From Pseudoalteromonas neustonica (GTDB lineage Bacteria; Pseudomonadota; Gammaproteobacteria; Enterobacterales; Alteromonadaceae), in NCBI RefSeq assembly GCF_001653135.1, contig NZ_BDDS01000008.1, positions 1 to 64,000 of the forward strand: a stretch of 64,000 nt of DNA, read 5' to 3'. The notes under the pieces are model-generated. The model was not told the origin of the DNA and did not search any database. It was given only the letters and a program-made list of their open reading frames with translations. A program made the position numbers and the translations under genes. Shown piece by piece: positions 7,400-14,851 of the stretch (positions are counted from its first letter, which is position 1; the number at the start of each line of letters is the position of its first letter).

Positions 7400-7549
7400 G
7401 GTATGACTCCTCGAGTAAAAATCGAAGTTCATCACCAACTTTCCACGATTGGTGGTGAACTGAACAAGGGTGGAAATACCGTACTCAAGGAAACGGCCCG
7501 CCGAAGCGGCCTCGCCCAGCTCACCATAATATAGGTATGCTAAAGCCAC
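7400..7549 (-). CDS. Icd/Ash-like leader reading frame in frame with the Rha gene
   Basis: A GTG at 7549 opens a 50-codon frame that runs without a stop into the Rha ATG at 7399. Its middle, ASAGRFLEYGISTLVQFTTN, resembles the short Icd-like/Ash peptides found downstream of C4 RNA in P1- and P4-type elements, where C4 pairing blocks translation of the leader and so the downstream antirepressor. The two C4 target segments (7470-7477 and 7484-7490) lie inside this frame. It could be an independent leader peptide or an N-terminal extension of the Rha protein. Shine-Dalgarno support for the GTG is weak. Confidence 0.45.
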
Positions 7550-7552
7550 GCA

Positions 7553-7635
7553 TTAAAAAACCAGCTAAAAAGCTGGCGACTATGCGCCTTGAGATATGCG
7601 GATTTCCACGTCCGGCACTGGATTTTGCCAGTGCC
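7553..7635 (-). ncRNA. c4: C4-type antisense RNA
   Basis: The minus-strand transcript would start at about 7635 with a GGCACTGG/CCAGTGCC hairpin and end in a CCAGCT-TTTT-AGCTGG-TTTTTT terminator at 7555-7576. Its central part contains GTGGAAAT (complement of 7602-7609) and CTCAAGG (complement of 7587-7593). These pair exactly with ATTTCCAC and CCTTGAG in the leader of the downstream Icd/Rha mRNA (7470-7477 and 7484-7490), in the antiparallel order expected of the a'/b' and a/b segments of C4 RNA of P1/P7 type. A promoter and terminator in the right places support the call. No covariance search was run. Confidence 0.82.
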
Positions 7636-7640
7636 TTTTT

Positions 7641-7670
7641 ACTATAGCCCCGCACAAGGCGCACTGTCAA
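7641..7670 (-). promoter_or_regulatory. Promoter of the C4 RNA
   Basis: On the minus strand TTGACA (7665-7670), an 18-bp spacer and TATAGT (7641-7646) form a strong sigma-70 promoter. The expected start is at about 7634-7635, exactly the first base of the C4 5' hairpin. Confidence 0.8.
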
Positions 7671-7687
7671 TTACAAAAATGCTCTGA

Positions 7688-8647
7688 TCAAATACCAACA
7701 GCAAGCTTATGAATCATCTCTGCGTATTTTTTATGCTCTTCTTGTGACAAGTCATTATTGAAATGATAAGTCCTTCCTCTTATATTTATGGGAAGGAAGT
7801 CGTCTTCATTGTAAATATCAATTTGAGTTTGAGAAACAAAAATTATACCTTTAACATTATCTGCCATCTTTATTGGAGCTGGCATTTTTGAATAAATAAC
7901 GGCTTCCATTTCAGACGTAAGATAACTCGATACAATTTTTTCAAAGTTCTTATCCGAAGCGATGCATTTCAAAATTGCCAGCGGATCATCAACTTTTTTA
8001 TACATCAATTGATAATTCTGAATAAAACGTTTCACTAAGAAATCTGTAAAACTTAGTAATTTATCTTGGTTAATTAGTTCGGAAACATTCATAGCAACAA
8101 ATCCAAACTTTGCTTCTTTATCGTCAACCCTTGTATTTATTTGTTTTGAAGCTTCTGAAAATCTGGTTTTCAATTTGTTTTTACTACTAATATACTTACA
8201 CTCAATGGCAATTTTTTCATCAATAATTAAATCGCTTTTACCTATCATACTTATACTTTTAGTTTCTTCTAAACCTAAAGCGAAACTTAAGGCCGTAGTA
8301 AATTCGAATAAGTAATGGTTATACTTATGCTTACTATCTGAATCTTGACAATATGAGCCTCCAATAATCTCAATTAGGTCTTTTATCTCGTATTTAATTT
8401 TTATATTACTAATAAACATTTGATTTATTTGATTATATTTATAAATCAACTTAATTAGATAGAGCTGATTTTCATATTTCAGAGCCTGAAAATTATCTAA
8501 ATCCTTTTTAATTTTCCACATTTTTGTTCTTCTAATATCAAAACCCTTTTCTTCTTCCTGAACCACTTTTTCTAAATTATTTAAGAGTGAATTAAAAGAC
8601 TCTTTTAAACTTTCAAAAGTGTCGGTTTTGTTACTGGAGCTCATCAT
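7688..8647 (-). CDS. Unknown protein with PD-(D/E)XK-nuclease-like motif
   Basis: 319 residues, no named family recognised. The middle shows a restriction-endonuclease-like core: E115 in HYLFEF, D139 in GKSDLIID, and E149/K151 in IAIECKYI, spaced as in PD-(D/E)XK nucleases. The N-terminal 100 residues are helical and charged; the C-terminal 100 are mixed. The start has an AAGGAA Shine-Dalgarno, 35 bp after the gpA stop, so it is probably co-transcribed with gpA. In P2 this position carries orf91, tin and old, the exclusion genes, so a phage-defence function is plausible but inferred. An alternative is a phage recombination or packaging nuclease. Its AT-rich composition contrasts with gpA. Confidence 0.6.
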   Translation of the reverse strand: MMSSSNKTDTFESLKESFNSLLNNLEKVVQEEEKGFDIRRTKMWKIKKDLDNFQALKYENQLYLIKLIYKYNQINQMFISNIKIKYEIKDLIEIIGGSYCQDSDSKHKYNHYLFEFTTALSFALGLEETKSISMIGKSDLIIDEKIAIECKYISSKNKLKTRFSEASKQINTRVDDKEAKFGFVAMNVSELINQDKLLSFTDFLVKRFIQNYQLMYKKVDDPLAILKCIASDKNFEKIVSSYLTSEMEAVIYSKMPAPIKMADNVKGIIFVSQTQIDIYNEDDFLPINIRGRTYHFNNDLSQEEHKKYAEMIHKLAVGI

Positions 8648-8682
8648 ATTATTTTCCTTACATTAAAATGACTTATAAAACA

Positions 8683-11600
8683 TCAAGCCATCATGTCCAT
8701 TGCCCACCAGTCATTATCACTGATGGCCGTTGCTTCACCGCTCAATACTAATCGAGCTAAATCTAAATCACCAATAATGTCGGCGTGACCGTGTTTAAAT
8801 TGAGTGCTTGATGGTGCGGTTCGGCCATCAATTTGAGCGTATGAATACGCTAAGTCGTAAAGTTCGCGCGCATAAGTAAAGTGCTGTTCGCTTACGATTA
8901 CTTGTATTGTTTTTTGCGGCTTGGTTAAGTCGAGCTTTTCAAAGCTGTATAAGTCGTTGCCTTGCATGTGATACACGCGATCCCCCATAACCACTGTTCC
9001 GCCTTGGTTAAGGGTTTGGGTTTGCTGGGTGTTGAGGAGGTTAAACGCATGGTTACACTGTATTGATTCTTGCTCGCCCGCTAATTTGTACTGTTTTTGT
9101 GCCTCAGTGCGCGCTATTGACTCAATAGACTGGCGGCGATGCTCTTTAAGCTGTGCTTGGGCGTCCAGTATTAGCAATTTACCGTCTTGTATTAGGTAAA
9201 TTTGGCCGTTTCGCCTGATCCTTTTACCTGCTATTAGATCCTTTTTAACGTTAATGATCTCTTTTTTAGAAAAACCGATCATGTCTAGCAATAATTCGTC
9301 TCTATGCCCCACGCTGCAAGGCGTACAATTATTCCCACTAGTCCAAGCTAGGTCAGCTGCGCTGACGGTGTTGGCATCCTGCCCATCAATTACAGCTGTG
9401 TCGCTATTTGCTGCGGTGCCTATGGTTTGCTTAGACCAGGTATGTAAACGAGTTACCAACGTGCAAAGGCCTGTTGTATCTTCAACGCCTTTTAAGCGTT
9501 TGGTAAATTCGGCATATTCGTTGCCGTATTCCGTACATTGATAAGCGGGTTTAAAACGGGCATCGCGGCCAATACCAAAGCCACCCATTAAGGTAACAAA
9601 GGTTTTAAAGTCGCCTTTGTCTGCCGCTTGGCGAACTTGCTCTAACTGCTCGTTGCCTTGCACTTCTTCGCGCACTCGGCGCAACTCGCGCCAAATGGTA
9701 ATAGAGGGTGATTTTTGAAACTGGAATTGCCTAATGCCCCACGTGCTGGCCCATGCTTTAACCGGGTTAACTGCTTGGGTGAGTTTTTCGCCTGTTTCTG
9801 CGTCGTATTCGTTTGCCAGTGCAAAACCGTCAATATTCTTACTTACGTACTTGGCAACATAGGCCGCCGCCCCGCCCGACTTTTTGCCGTCTTTACCGAC
9901 TTTTGCGGGTAGCATTTTAATGGCGGTATAGCGTGGGCTACTTGGGTTATAGTTTTTAATTGGCTCGCGGGTGTAAACACCTTTTGATTTATTTAAACCC
10001 CAAATACGGCGCGACTTTGTGTATTGCGCACGGTATTTTTTGCGGTTTTTAAATCGCTCAAAAAACACAGCGCGGTCATCGCGGGTAAAGTAGCGGCGTA
10101 GCAAGTGGTTAACTTTGTCGTAGTAACGGGTTGGCATCCATAAAAGCATGTGCCAGTGGGTGCAACCGTCGGCGTGTGGTTCGGCTACACGTATACCAAA
10201 ATACGGTATTTCAAGGCGGTCTAACTTGGCGCGGGCTTGTGAATATAACCAGTTTAAATACTGGCTTGCCTCTTTGGGTGTTGAGCCGTCCCACGTTGGC
10301 GAATTTGCATGAAAACGACTTGGCGCAGTAATGTTATAAAAGCCACCTGTGTAGCCCATTTCGTCGGCGAGTTCTTCGGTTTCGCGTATGCGCAGCATTA
10401 GCTCGTTTCGCATATTTTCAGGGTTGGCAATACCTGCTTCAACCGCTTTCATTAGCGAGATCACATCGTTTTTTTCATTAACGAGTTCAAGGCTTTCTAG
10501 GTAGCGCTGGCCGCGTTCGCGGTTGGTGGTGTATTCAGCAAGGGCTTGTTTTGAGCAATAGGCGTTAATGCCACGGCGTTTATTTTTAGTGCCGTGTTTT
10601 TTATCGTGAGTGGCGAATAGATCTTTGCCTACTTCGCCGGTAGCTATTTCTAAATGTTCAAGGTAACGGCTGCGAATAGTTTTAAGCTTACGCGCCCACC
10701 ATTTATGATCTTGTGCTTTTAAAAGCGCTACTTCGGCATCGGGGATTGTTAAGTATTCGGCCTTTTCTGCAAACTGGAGTTGTACGCCAAATTGCTCAGC
10801 AAACTCGCTTACTTTGTCGTAAAAGTCGGTTGCGTCCCATGTTGTTTGTTCAAGTGCAAGGTCGCCTAATATCTCGGTTACTTGGCGAGACAAAACACCT
10901 GCGTGTTTTTTGGTTTTGTCTGCATTGGCGAGTATGTGCCAAGGCAATGGCATATTATTTACAATTCGCTCGAGTATTTTTAGCCGTGGTTTTAATGTGT
11001 TTACAGTGCGGCGTAACCAGTCATTTGCGCCAAATTGGCTGCGTAAACTGGTGGTGTCGTATCTATCAATAAACCGTTTAGCTACGCGCATTTGCAATGG
11101 TTTAGGCACATTGCACAAGCACTTATAAACAAAGGCCACTTGCTCGGCGTCATCGATGGCAGTAATTACAGACATAGCCGCTTTTGAAACCTGACCATTT
11201 ACCAGCTTTTGTAAAAGAGCGGTGTGATCGGCCTGCGGCTCGTCCTTCTTTTGCGCTAATACCTCGCGGTGCTTAGCGGTAAACTCTAACCCTTGGGCAC
11301 ATTGGCGAACAAAACTGGCTTGTATGCTGGGCGCGCGTTTACAGTCGATAATGTCTTTTACTATGTAATTATGGTGGTTGTTGTTATGCACTTTTTTAAG
11401 TGCCGACTTTGCCGATTTACTTAGTTTTAGGTCGGTAACATCTATGCGGTGTTCAATACTTTTAAGCGCATCATAAAACCAAATGTGGGCTTGCTCACTT
11501 GGGTTTATGGGCTCGTTTTTATACCAGGCATCATCAGCGGGCGTGATTTTAGCAAGGTACTGTTTAACCATTTTATATTGGGTATACGCAGTAAAACGGC

Positions 11601-11706
11601 TAAGGCCGCTTACTAAAAATGCTCTGTGCTCTGAGTCGTCAACGGCTTTAACCAAAGTTAAAGCCGCTGTGCATACGTCAAAGTGAGTTATGGGCCATAA
11701 GCTCAC
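8683..11706 (-). CDS. P2 gpA-like replication initiation protein
   Basis: 1007 residues, longer than P2 gpA (about 760). The HUH nickase core is visible: DGCTHWHMLLWMP near residues 513-525 with the His-hydrophobic-His metal site, and AYVAKYVSKNIDG near 615-627 with two tyrosines four residues apart, as in gpA-type rolling-circle initiators. These cut and rejoin the origin strand. The extra length is mostly in the N-terminal 450 helical residues. It is preceded by two small genes with 2-20 bp spacing and is the main gene of the early operon. Family assignment is secure; the origin in P2 lies inside gene A and is not identified here. Confidence 0.93.
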   Translation of the reverse strand: MSLWPITHFDVCTAALTLVKAVDDSEHRAFLVSGLSRFTAYTQYKMVKQYLAKITPADDAWYKNEPINPSEQAHIWFYDALKSIEHRIDVTDLKLSKSAKSALKKVHNNNHHNYIVKDIIDCKRAPSIQASFVRQCAQGLEFTAKHREVLAQKKDEPQADHTALLQKLVNGQVSKAAMSVITAIDDAEQVAFVYKCLCNVPKPLQMRVAKRFIDRYDTTSLRSQFGANDWLRRTVNTLKPRLKILERIVNNMPLPWHILANADKTKKHAGVLSRQVTEILGDLALEQTTWDATDFYDKVSEFAEQFGVQLQFAEKAEYLTIPDAEVALLKAQDHKWWARKLKTIRSRYLEHLEIATGEVGKDLFATHDKKHGTKNKRRGINAYCSKQALAEYTTNRERGQRYLESLELVNEKNDVISLMKAVEAGIANPENMRNELMLRIRETEELADEMGYTGGFYNITAPSRFHANSPTWDGSTPKEASQYLNWLYSQARAKLDRLEIPYFGIRVAEPHADGCTHWHMLLWMPTRYYDKVNHLLRRYFTRDDRAVFFERFKNRKKYRAQYTKSRRIWGLNKSKGVYTREPIKNYNPSSPRYTAIKMLPAKVGKDGKKSGGAAAYVAKYVSKNIDGFALANEYDAETGEKLTQAVNPVKAWASTWGIRQFQFQKSPSITIWRELRRVREEVQGNEQLEQVRQAADKGDFKTFVTLMGGFGIGRDARFKPAYQCTEYGNEYAEFTKRLKGVEDTTGLCTLVTRLHTWSKQTIGTAANSDTAVIDGQDANTVSAADLAWTSGNNCTPCSVGHRDELLLDMIGFSKKEIINVKKDLIAGKRIRRNGQIYLIQDGKLLILDAQAQLKEHRRQSIESIARTEAQKQYKLAGEQESIQCNHAFNLLNTQQTQTLNQGGTVVMGDRVYHMQGNDLYSFEKLDLTKPQKTIQVIVSEQHFTYARELYDLAYSYAQIDGRTAPSSTQFKHGHADIIGDLDLARLVLSGEATAISDNDWWAMDMMA

Positions 11707-11708
11707 GG

Positions 11709-12005
11709 TTAATTAAACTCGATTATCGCACACTCAATCAACGCGGGTTCGCCGTGAACTTGGGCGGCATCAAGTGCTGTTGCCATTTGGTCATACACTG
11801 GCGCGTATTCAGTATGATCAACGACAATCATTTGTACCACTGGCATAAAGTCAGTAAGGCAGTTTTCACATTCCATGAGCATCGCAACTGTTGGGCGTTT
11901 GTTTAAATTGCGAATAGTAAAATTAACTTGGTCTACAGCGTGTAAAACAATCTTGATTAGTAATTGCTGATTTTTATATAGATCTTGGTCTTTGATAGTG
12001 TTCAT
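11709..12005 (-). CDS. Hypothetical early phage protein (98 aa)
   Basis: 98 residues, helical throughout, no recognised domain. It contains MECENCLTDF with two cysteines but no second pair. The stop is two bases before the gpA start, so translation is probably coupled to gpA. A Shine-Dalgarno (AAAGGAATAC) precedes the ATG. Its place matches the small orf80-83 genes between B and A in P2, whose functions are mostly unknown. Confidence 0.65.
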   Translation of the reverse strand: MNTIKDQDLYKNQQLLIKIVLHAVDQVNFTIRNLNKRPTVAMLMECENCLTDFMPVVQMIVVDHTEYAPVYDQMATALDAAQVHGEPALIECAIIEFN

Positions 12006-12024
12006 TTTTAGTATTCCTTTGGGG

Positions 12025-12336
12025 TTAAAACGGAATGTCGTTTAATTCGTTGGGTAAGTGTATTTGGTGAAAAACTTCTACATGCTTGACGTTATGATGA
12101 TCTTGAATCATGTATTCTTTATATGAATAGTTAAGCCAATTATCTTCACGCTCTGCCTCTTCTATTGATTGTGATGAGCCAATGCAATCAAACCGCGCTG
12201 ATATTTCTGGCGCGTATTTTTCAAGTTCTTCGGTTGCTATCTTGTGATCAACAGAAAACAACTTTCCATAGTTCCACGTTTTCTCACAATCAACTAAATA
12301 CCTAAGTGCCGCTTTTGCTTTTGGGTGTAGTTTCAT
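12025..12336 (-). CDS. Hypothetical early phage protein (103 aa)
   Basis: 103 residues, acidic, not recognised. It begins MKLHPKAKAALRYLVDCEKT (helical) and ends with a short NELNDIPF tail like the acidic or hydrophobic C-termini of SSB-type interactors, though that resemblance is weak. It lies between the methyltransferase-like gene and the 98-aa gene in the early operon, with gaps of about 20 bp on each side. No membrane or signal sequence. Confidence 0.6.
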   Translation of the reverse strand: MKLHPKAKAALRYLVDCEKTWNYGKLFSVDHKIATEELEKYAPEISARFDCIGSSQSIEEAEREDNWLNYSYKEYMIQDHHNVKHVEVFHQIHLPNELNDIPF

Positions 12337-12354
12337 TTTCAGCAGTTCCCAGCG

Positions 12355-12939
12355 TTAAATTACAAAAAGTTCAGGGGCGTGTTCATAGCCTTTGCAAAAT
12401 ACAAAGTGGGCGTATTCTGTTGAGTCGGTTTTACTTGGTTTTTTTGGGTCAAAGCCCGGGCGTTTACTGTGAACATAAACGGCCGCTAATGGCAGTTTTT
12501 GCCACATGGGCTTGCGTTTTTGGCTACCTAGCCAATTAAGGCGTTGCAGCATAATGACTAAACCGCCATCAAAAACCATTTCGAGTGCATGTTCGGTGAA
12601 CTCTTGTGCTTTGTTGAAAGGTGGATTGGTGATGATCATGTCATAAGGTGCAAAAGGTTTAACTGCAAGGAAGTCGATACCCTTATCTTTTGCGCGTGAG
12701 TCTTCGCGAATATCCCAGCTATTAATATTAAAGCCGTGTTTTTCTAATACGGTTGGATAACTCATTGGGTATTTATCACACCCGCCCGCACTTGGGTCTA
12801 ACACTAATGGGTATTCTTCTGGGTCAAAGCGAAAACGGCAGTTTTCACTAAACGCTGCTATAAAATCTTCAATTAGCCAATGCGGTGTTACGTAGTAATC
12901 ATCTGCATTGCGCTGGGTTCCGCGATTAGTTGAACTCAT
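12355..12939 (-). CDS. Phage DNA N6-adenine methyltransferase-like protein
   Basis: 194 residues from the ATG at 12939 with an AAGGA Shine-Dalgarno; a TTG two codons upstream is less likely. The sequence has VLDPSAGGC (SAM-binding motif I position), DMIITNPPFNKAQEFTEHAL (the catalytic NPPF motif of N6-adenine or N4-cytosine methylases) and a large C-terminal part. It looks like the small solitary methylases found in phages, which modify phage DNA against restriction or regulate replication. No cognate restriction gene is adjacent. Target specificity cannot be read from the sequence. Confidence 0.8.
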   Translation of the reverse strand: MSSTNRGTQRNADDYYVTPHWLIEDFIAAFSENCRFRFDPEEYPLVLDPSAGGCDKYPMSYPTVLEKHGFNINSWDIREDSRAKDKGIDFLAVKPFAPYDMIITNPPFNKAQEFTEHALEMVFDGGLVIMLQRLNWLGSQKRKPMWQKLPLAAVYVHSKRPGFDPKKPSKTDSTEYAHFVFCKGYEHAPELFVI

Positions 12940-12948
12940 GATCAATCC

Positions 12949-13371
12949 TTAGTGTGAACTAACAGTTAAGTGTGAATAGTCGGTGTTGGCATTTTCACGC
13001 GGGGCGTTTTGCACAAACTTAGCCGGTGCCATGGCGTTGGCATCGGTGAATGCTTTAACCAGTTCTTGTAACTGCAAAATGGCTTTGTGAATTTTTAAGC
13101 GGGTTTCGGCGCTAAAATTGGCAAAGCCTTTTTCAAGGTCATGGCGTTTTAGGCCTGCGGTAAAACACACTATTGTGCGCTCTTGCTCACTTAATACTTG
13201 AGTGTAAACATATTCAGGTGTGTGGCGTTCACTGCCCATAAGTGCTTTTATTTCAGCAAGGCCTTTAGGAATAGAACGACCTTCAACCGCTTTTAACAGC
13301 GTGCTTTTAGGTTGCTCTTTTTCTTTGGTAACACCACGATTTTTAATAATTTCTAGTGCTGTATTAGCCAT
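12949..13371 (-). CDS. Hypothetical early phage protein (140 aa)
   Basis: 140 residues, not recognised. It has a basic N-terminus, a central region with EQERTIVCFTAGLKRHDLEK and helical HKAILQLQELVKAFTDANA. A very strong Shine-Dalgarno (AGGAGG) precedes the ATG. It follows the second AlpA-like gene by 10 bp and precedes the methylase by 9 bp, so it is a core member of the early operon, in the place of gene B or orf78 of P2, but no similarity to those is evident. Confidence 0.65.
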   Translation of the reverse strand: MANTALEIIKNRGVTKEKEQPKSTLLKAVEGRSIPKGLAEIKALMGSERHTPEYVYTQVLSEQERTIVCFTAGLKRHDLEKGFANFSAETRLKIHKAILQLQELVKAFTDANAMAPAKFVQNAPRENANTDYSHLTVSSH

Positions 13372-13381
13372 GATTAACCTC

Positions 13382-13654
13382 CTAGTTTGCTTGTTGTTTG
13401 CCGTAGAACTCGTGGAACTTCTCAGCGCCTAGGCGCATCCACTCTTCAATATCTTCTTCAACCCATACCACACGGCCGCTTGATGCTTTGTGTGATTTAG
13501 GAAACTCGCCGCGTTCTATTAAGCGGTAGATTGTTGAACGGTGAATGCCGCATTTTTCTGCCACATCGGCTGGGCGTAAGTAACGGTCGTTAATAGTGAT
13601 AACTTCACCGCGCAAATTTGTACGGTAGTGTTTTGATGCATCTACTTGGCTCAT
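13382..13654 (-). CDS. AlpA/Cox-like DNA-binding protein, second of a tandem pair
   Basis: 90 residues. The core YLRPADVAEKCGIHRSTIYR, then LIERGEFPKS and VVWVEEDIEEWM, is an AlpA/MerR-like winged helix with the FPK turn and final tryptophan helix typical of phage AlpA and excisionase-type proteins. It starts inside the stop of the preceding paralogue (ATGA overlap). Both proteins share the N-terminal pattern YR.NL.GEV, so they arose by duplication. AlpA-like proteins act as excisionases or repressor antagonists (the Cox role in P2). Which of the two acts on att and which on the switch cannot be told. Confidence 0.85.
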   Translation of the reverse strand: MSQVDASKHYRTNLRGEVITINDRYLRPADVAEKCGIHRSTIYRLIERGEFPKSHKASSGRVVWVEEDIEEWMRLGAEKFHEFYGKQQAN

Positions 13655-13938
13655 GCTGTTGCGCCTTCACCTAGTTTTTGTGCTTTAATTTGCTCGCCGT
13701 ACTCGGCAAAGAAATGCTTAGTGTTCATTGAGCGCCATAAATTGATGTCTGATTCAAGCCAAACGGCACTGCGGTGTGATACACGCTGCGACTTAGGAAA
13801 CATGCCTTTGTTCATTAGGTAGTACAGGTGAGAAAGTGAAATACCGCACATTTCTAGCACTTGTTTACGCTTTAAGAACTTTTCATCTGGGCCAACCACT
13901 TCACCCTGTAAGTTTTTTCTGTATTTTTCAGTATCCAT
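13651..13938 (-). CDS. AlpA/Cox-like DNA-binding protein, first of a tandem pair
   Basis: 95 residues with FLKRKQVLEMCGISLSHLYY, then LMNKGMFPKS and AVWLESDINLWR: the same winged-helix plan as the following gene. The ATG has a GAGGT Shine-Dalgarno. It is the first gene of the early operon and is divergent from the XRE repressor across a 162-bp switch region, exactly the place of cox in P2. It is therefore the best candidate for the Cox function (repression of the lysogenic promoter and excision). Confidence 0.85.
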   Translation of the reverse strand: MDTEKYRKNLQGEVVGPDEKFLKRKQVLEMCGISLSHLYYLMNKGMFPKSQRVSHRSAVWLESDINLWRSMNTKHFFAEYGEQIKAQKLGEGATA

Positions 13939-14053
13939 AATTGACCTCTATCTTTATTTGTTTGGTTCCTAAACGGGCTATAATTGTGCTAATCTTTATT
14001 GTTAGGGCAGGTTATTAAGCCCAAACATATAGAAAGAACATTAAAAGAATCAT

Positions 14054-14100
14054 TTGGTACACTATTGTATCTGAGCTAATAATAGGATCTTATAAGAACC
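14054..14100 (+). promoter_or_regulatory. Repressor promoter and operator-like palindrome
   Basis: TTGGTA (14054-14059), 17 bp, TAATAA (14077-14082) is a promoter for the XRE gene; the expected start at about 14089 leaves only some 11 bases of leader. GGATCTTATAAGAACC (14085-14100), a 7-of-8 inverted repeat, covers the start and touches the ATG, a good position for autoregulation. A related GGTTCCTAAAC occurs at about 13964, near the AlpA side. Confidence 0.5.
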
Positions 14101-14565
14101 ATGTCAAACACTATTGGGCTTAAAATTAAAGCTATTCGTGAATCACTTCATTTAAGTCAGGCTAAGTTCTGCGAATTACTTGATATTGGGTTGAGTGGTT
14201 ACAAGAAATATGAGTCAGGAATCTCTGAGCCTGGAGCTGGTAATTTAGAAAAAATTGCTAACCACCCACAGACAAAAATGTATTTAATGTGGTTGTTTAC
14301 AGGTGAAACTAACCCAGCTGCTGGGCAAATTGCGCCAGGCGATCTAACCAGTCAACAAGGCATGTTGGATGAAGAAGAGTTTGAAAAAGAGTTTATTGAT
14401 ACTTCAATTAAATCGTTAATGATGTTCTTTCATCTTGATTGGTTTAAGGTAAACCCAGATAAAAAGATTGATATTAATGACTGCGGTAAATTACTGCTAA
14501 AAGACTTAAAACCAGTTATTGACGCACGCGCAACCAAACCCGCCAACAGCCAAAAAACAGCATAA
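14101..14565 (+). CDS. XRE-family prophage repressor (C-like)
   Basis: 154 residues. The N-terminal HTH is clear: LKIKAIRESLHLSQAKFCEL, then LDIGLSGYKKYESGISEPG (about 7-45). The remainder is acidic and helical with no peptidase motifs, so it is not a self-cleaving CI-type repressor; induction would have to go through an antagonist or another route. It is divergent from the AlpA pair, as C is from Cox in P2, and is the only plus-strand gene here. No Shine-Dalgarno is seen before the ATG, which fits a near-leaderless mRNA. A pair of 21-bp direct repeats follows the stop. Confidence 0.82.
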   Translation: MSNTIGLKIKAIRESLHLSQAKFCELLDIGLSGYKKYESGISEPGAGNLEKIANHPQTKMYLMWLFTGETNPAAGQIAPGDLTSQQGMLDEEEFEKEFIDTSIKSLMMFFHLDWFKVNPDKKIDINDCGKLLLKDLKPVIDARATKPANSQKTA

Positions 14566-14570
14566 AAAGT

Positions 14571-14619
14571 AGTCTTAAATAGTTTCATATGAGTCTTAAA
14601 TAGTTTCATATAGTCTTAT
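14571..14619. repeat. 21-bp direct repeats after the repressor gene
   Basis: A 21-bp unit beginning AGTCTTAAATAGTTTCATAT occurs at 14571 and again at 14592, with a third partial unit (AGTCTTAT) at 14612. The units are perfect over 20 bp and end to end. Possible roles are binding sites for the phage AlpA/Cox or integrase proteins, or an iteron; none is proven. Confidence 0.8.
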
Positions 14620-14792
14620 TTATAATTTCCTTATAACAAAATGGTATTGGCGGTGTGGTCAGTTATGCAATAGGATCGTTAATAGGGTGGTTACAGAGGT
14701 TGATTACTTATTGGTTATCTACTTCACCCCATTGCCATTTTGGTTAGCCCAGTTGCTACGCAAGAATGATCTGCCCCGCTTTATGCGGCTGA

Positions 14793-14831
14793 GGCCTCAA
14801 GCATTAATTTAATAATTAATGACTTGGGGCC
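14793..14831. terminator. Long imperfect hairpin between convergent genes
   Basis: GGCCTCAAGCATTAAT and ATTAATGACTTGGGGCC form a stem of about 16 bp with one mismatch and one bulge. A smaller CCGC-TTTAT-GCGG hairpin precedes it at about 14776. It lies between the convergent repressor and 184-aa genes and probably ends one or both transcripts, although T-runs are poor. The rest of 14620-14790 shows no gene. Confidence 0.5.
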
Positions 14832-14851
14832 GAATACTTTATACCTTCCAA

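Noticed and set aside
7614-7640. Plus-strand terminator GGCACTGG...CCAGTGCC with a T-run
   Set aside because: No plus-strand transcript is expected here; on the other strand the same hairpin is the 5' stem of the C4 RNA, directly at its promoter's start point.
10713-11128. Plus-strand frames antisense to gpA
   Set aside because: Shadow frames of the 1007-aa replication gene; no ribosome sites and no family features.
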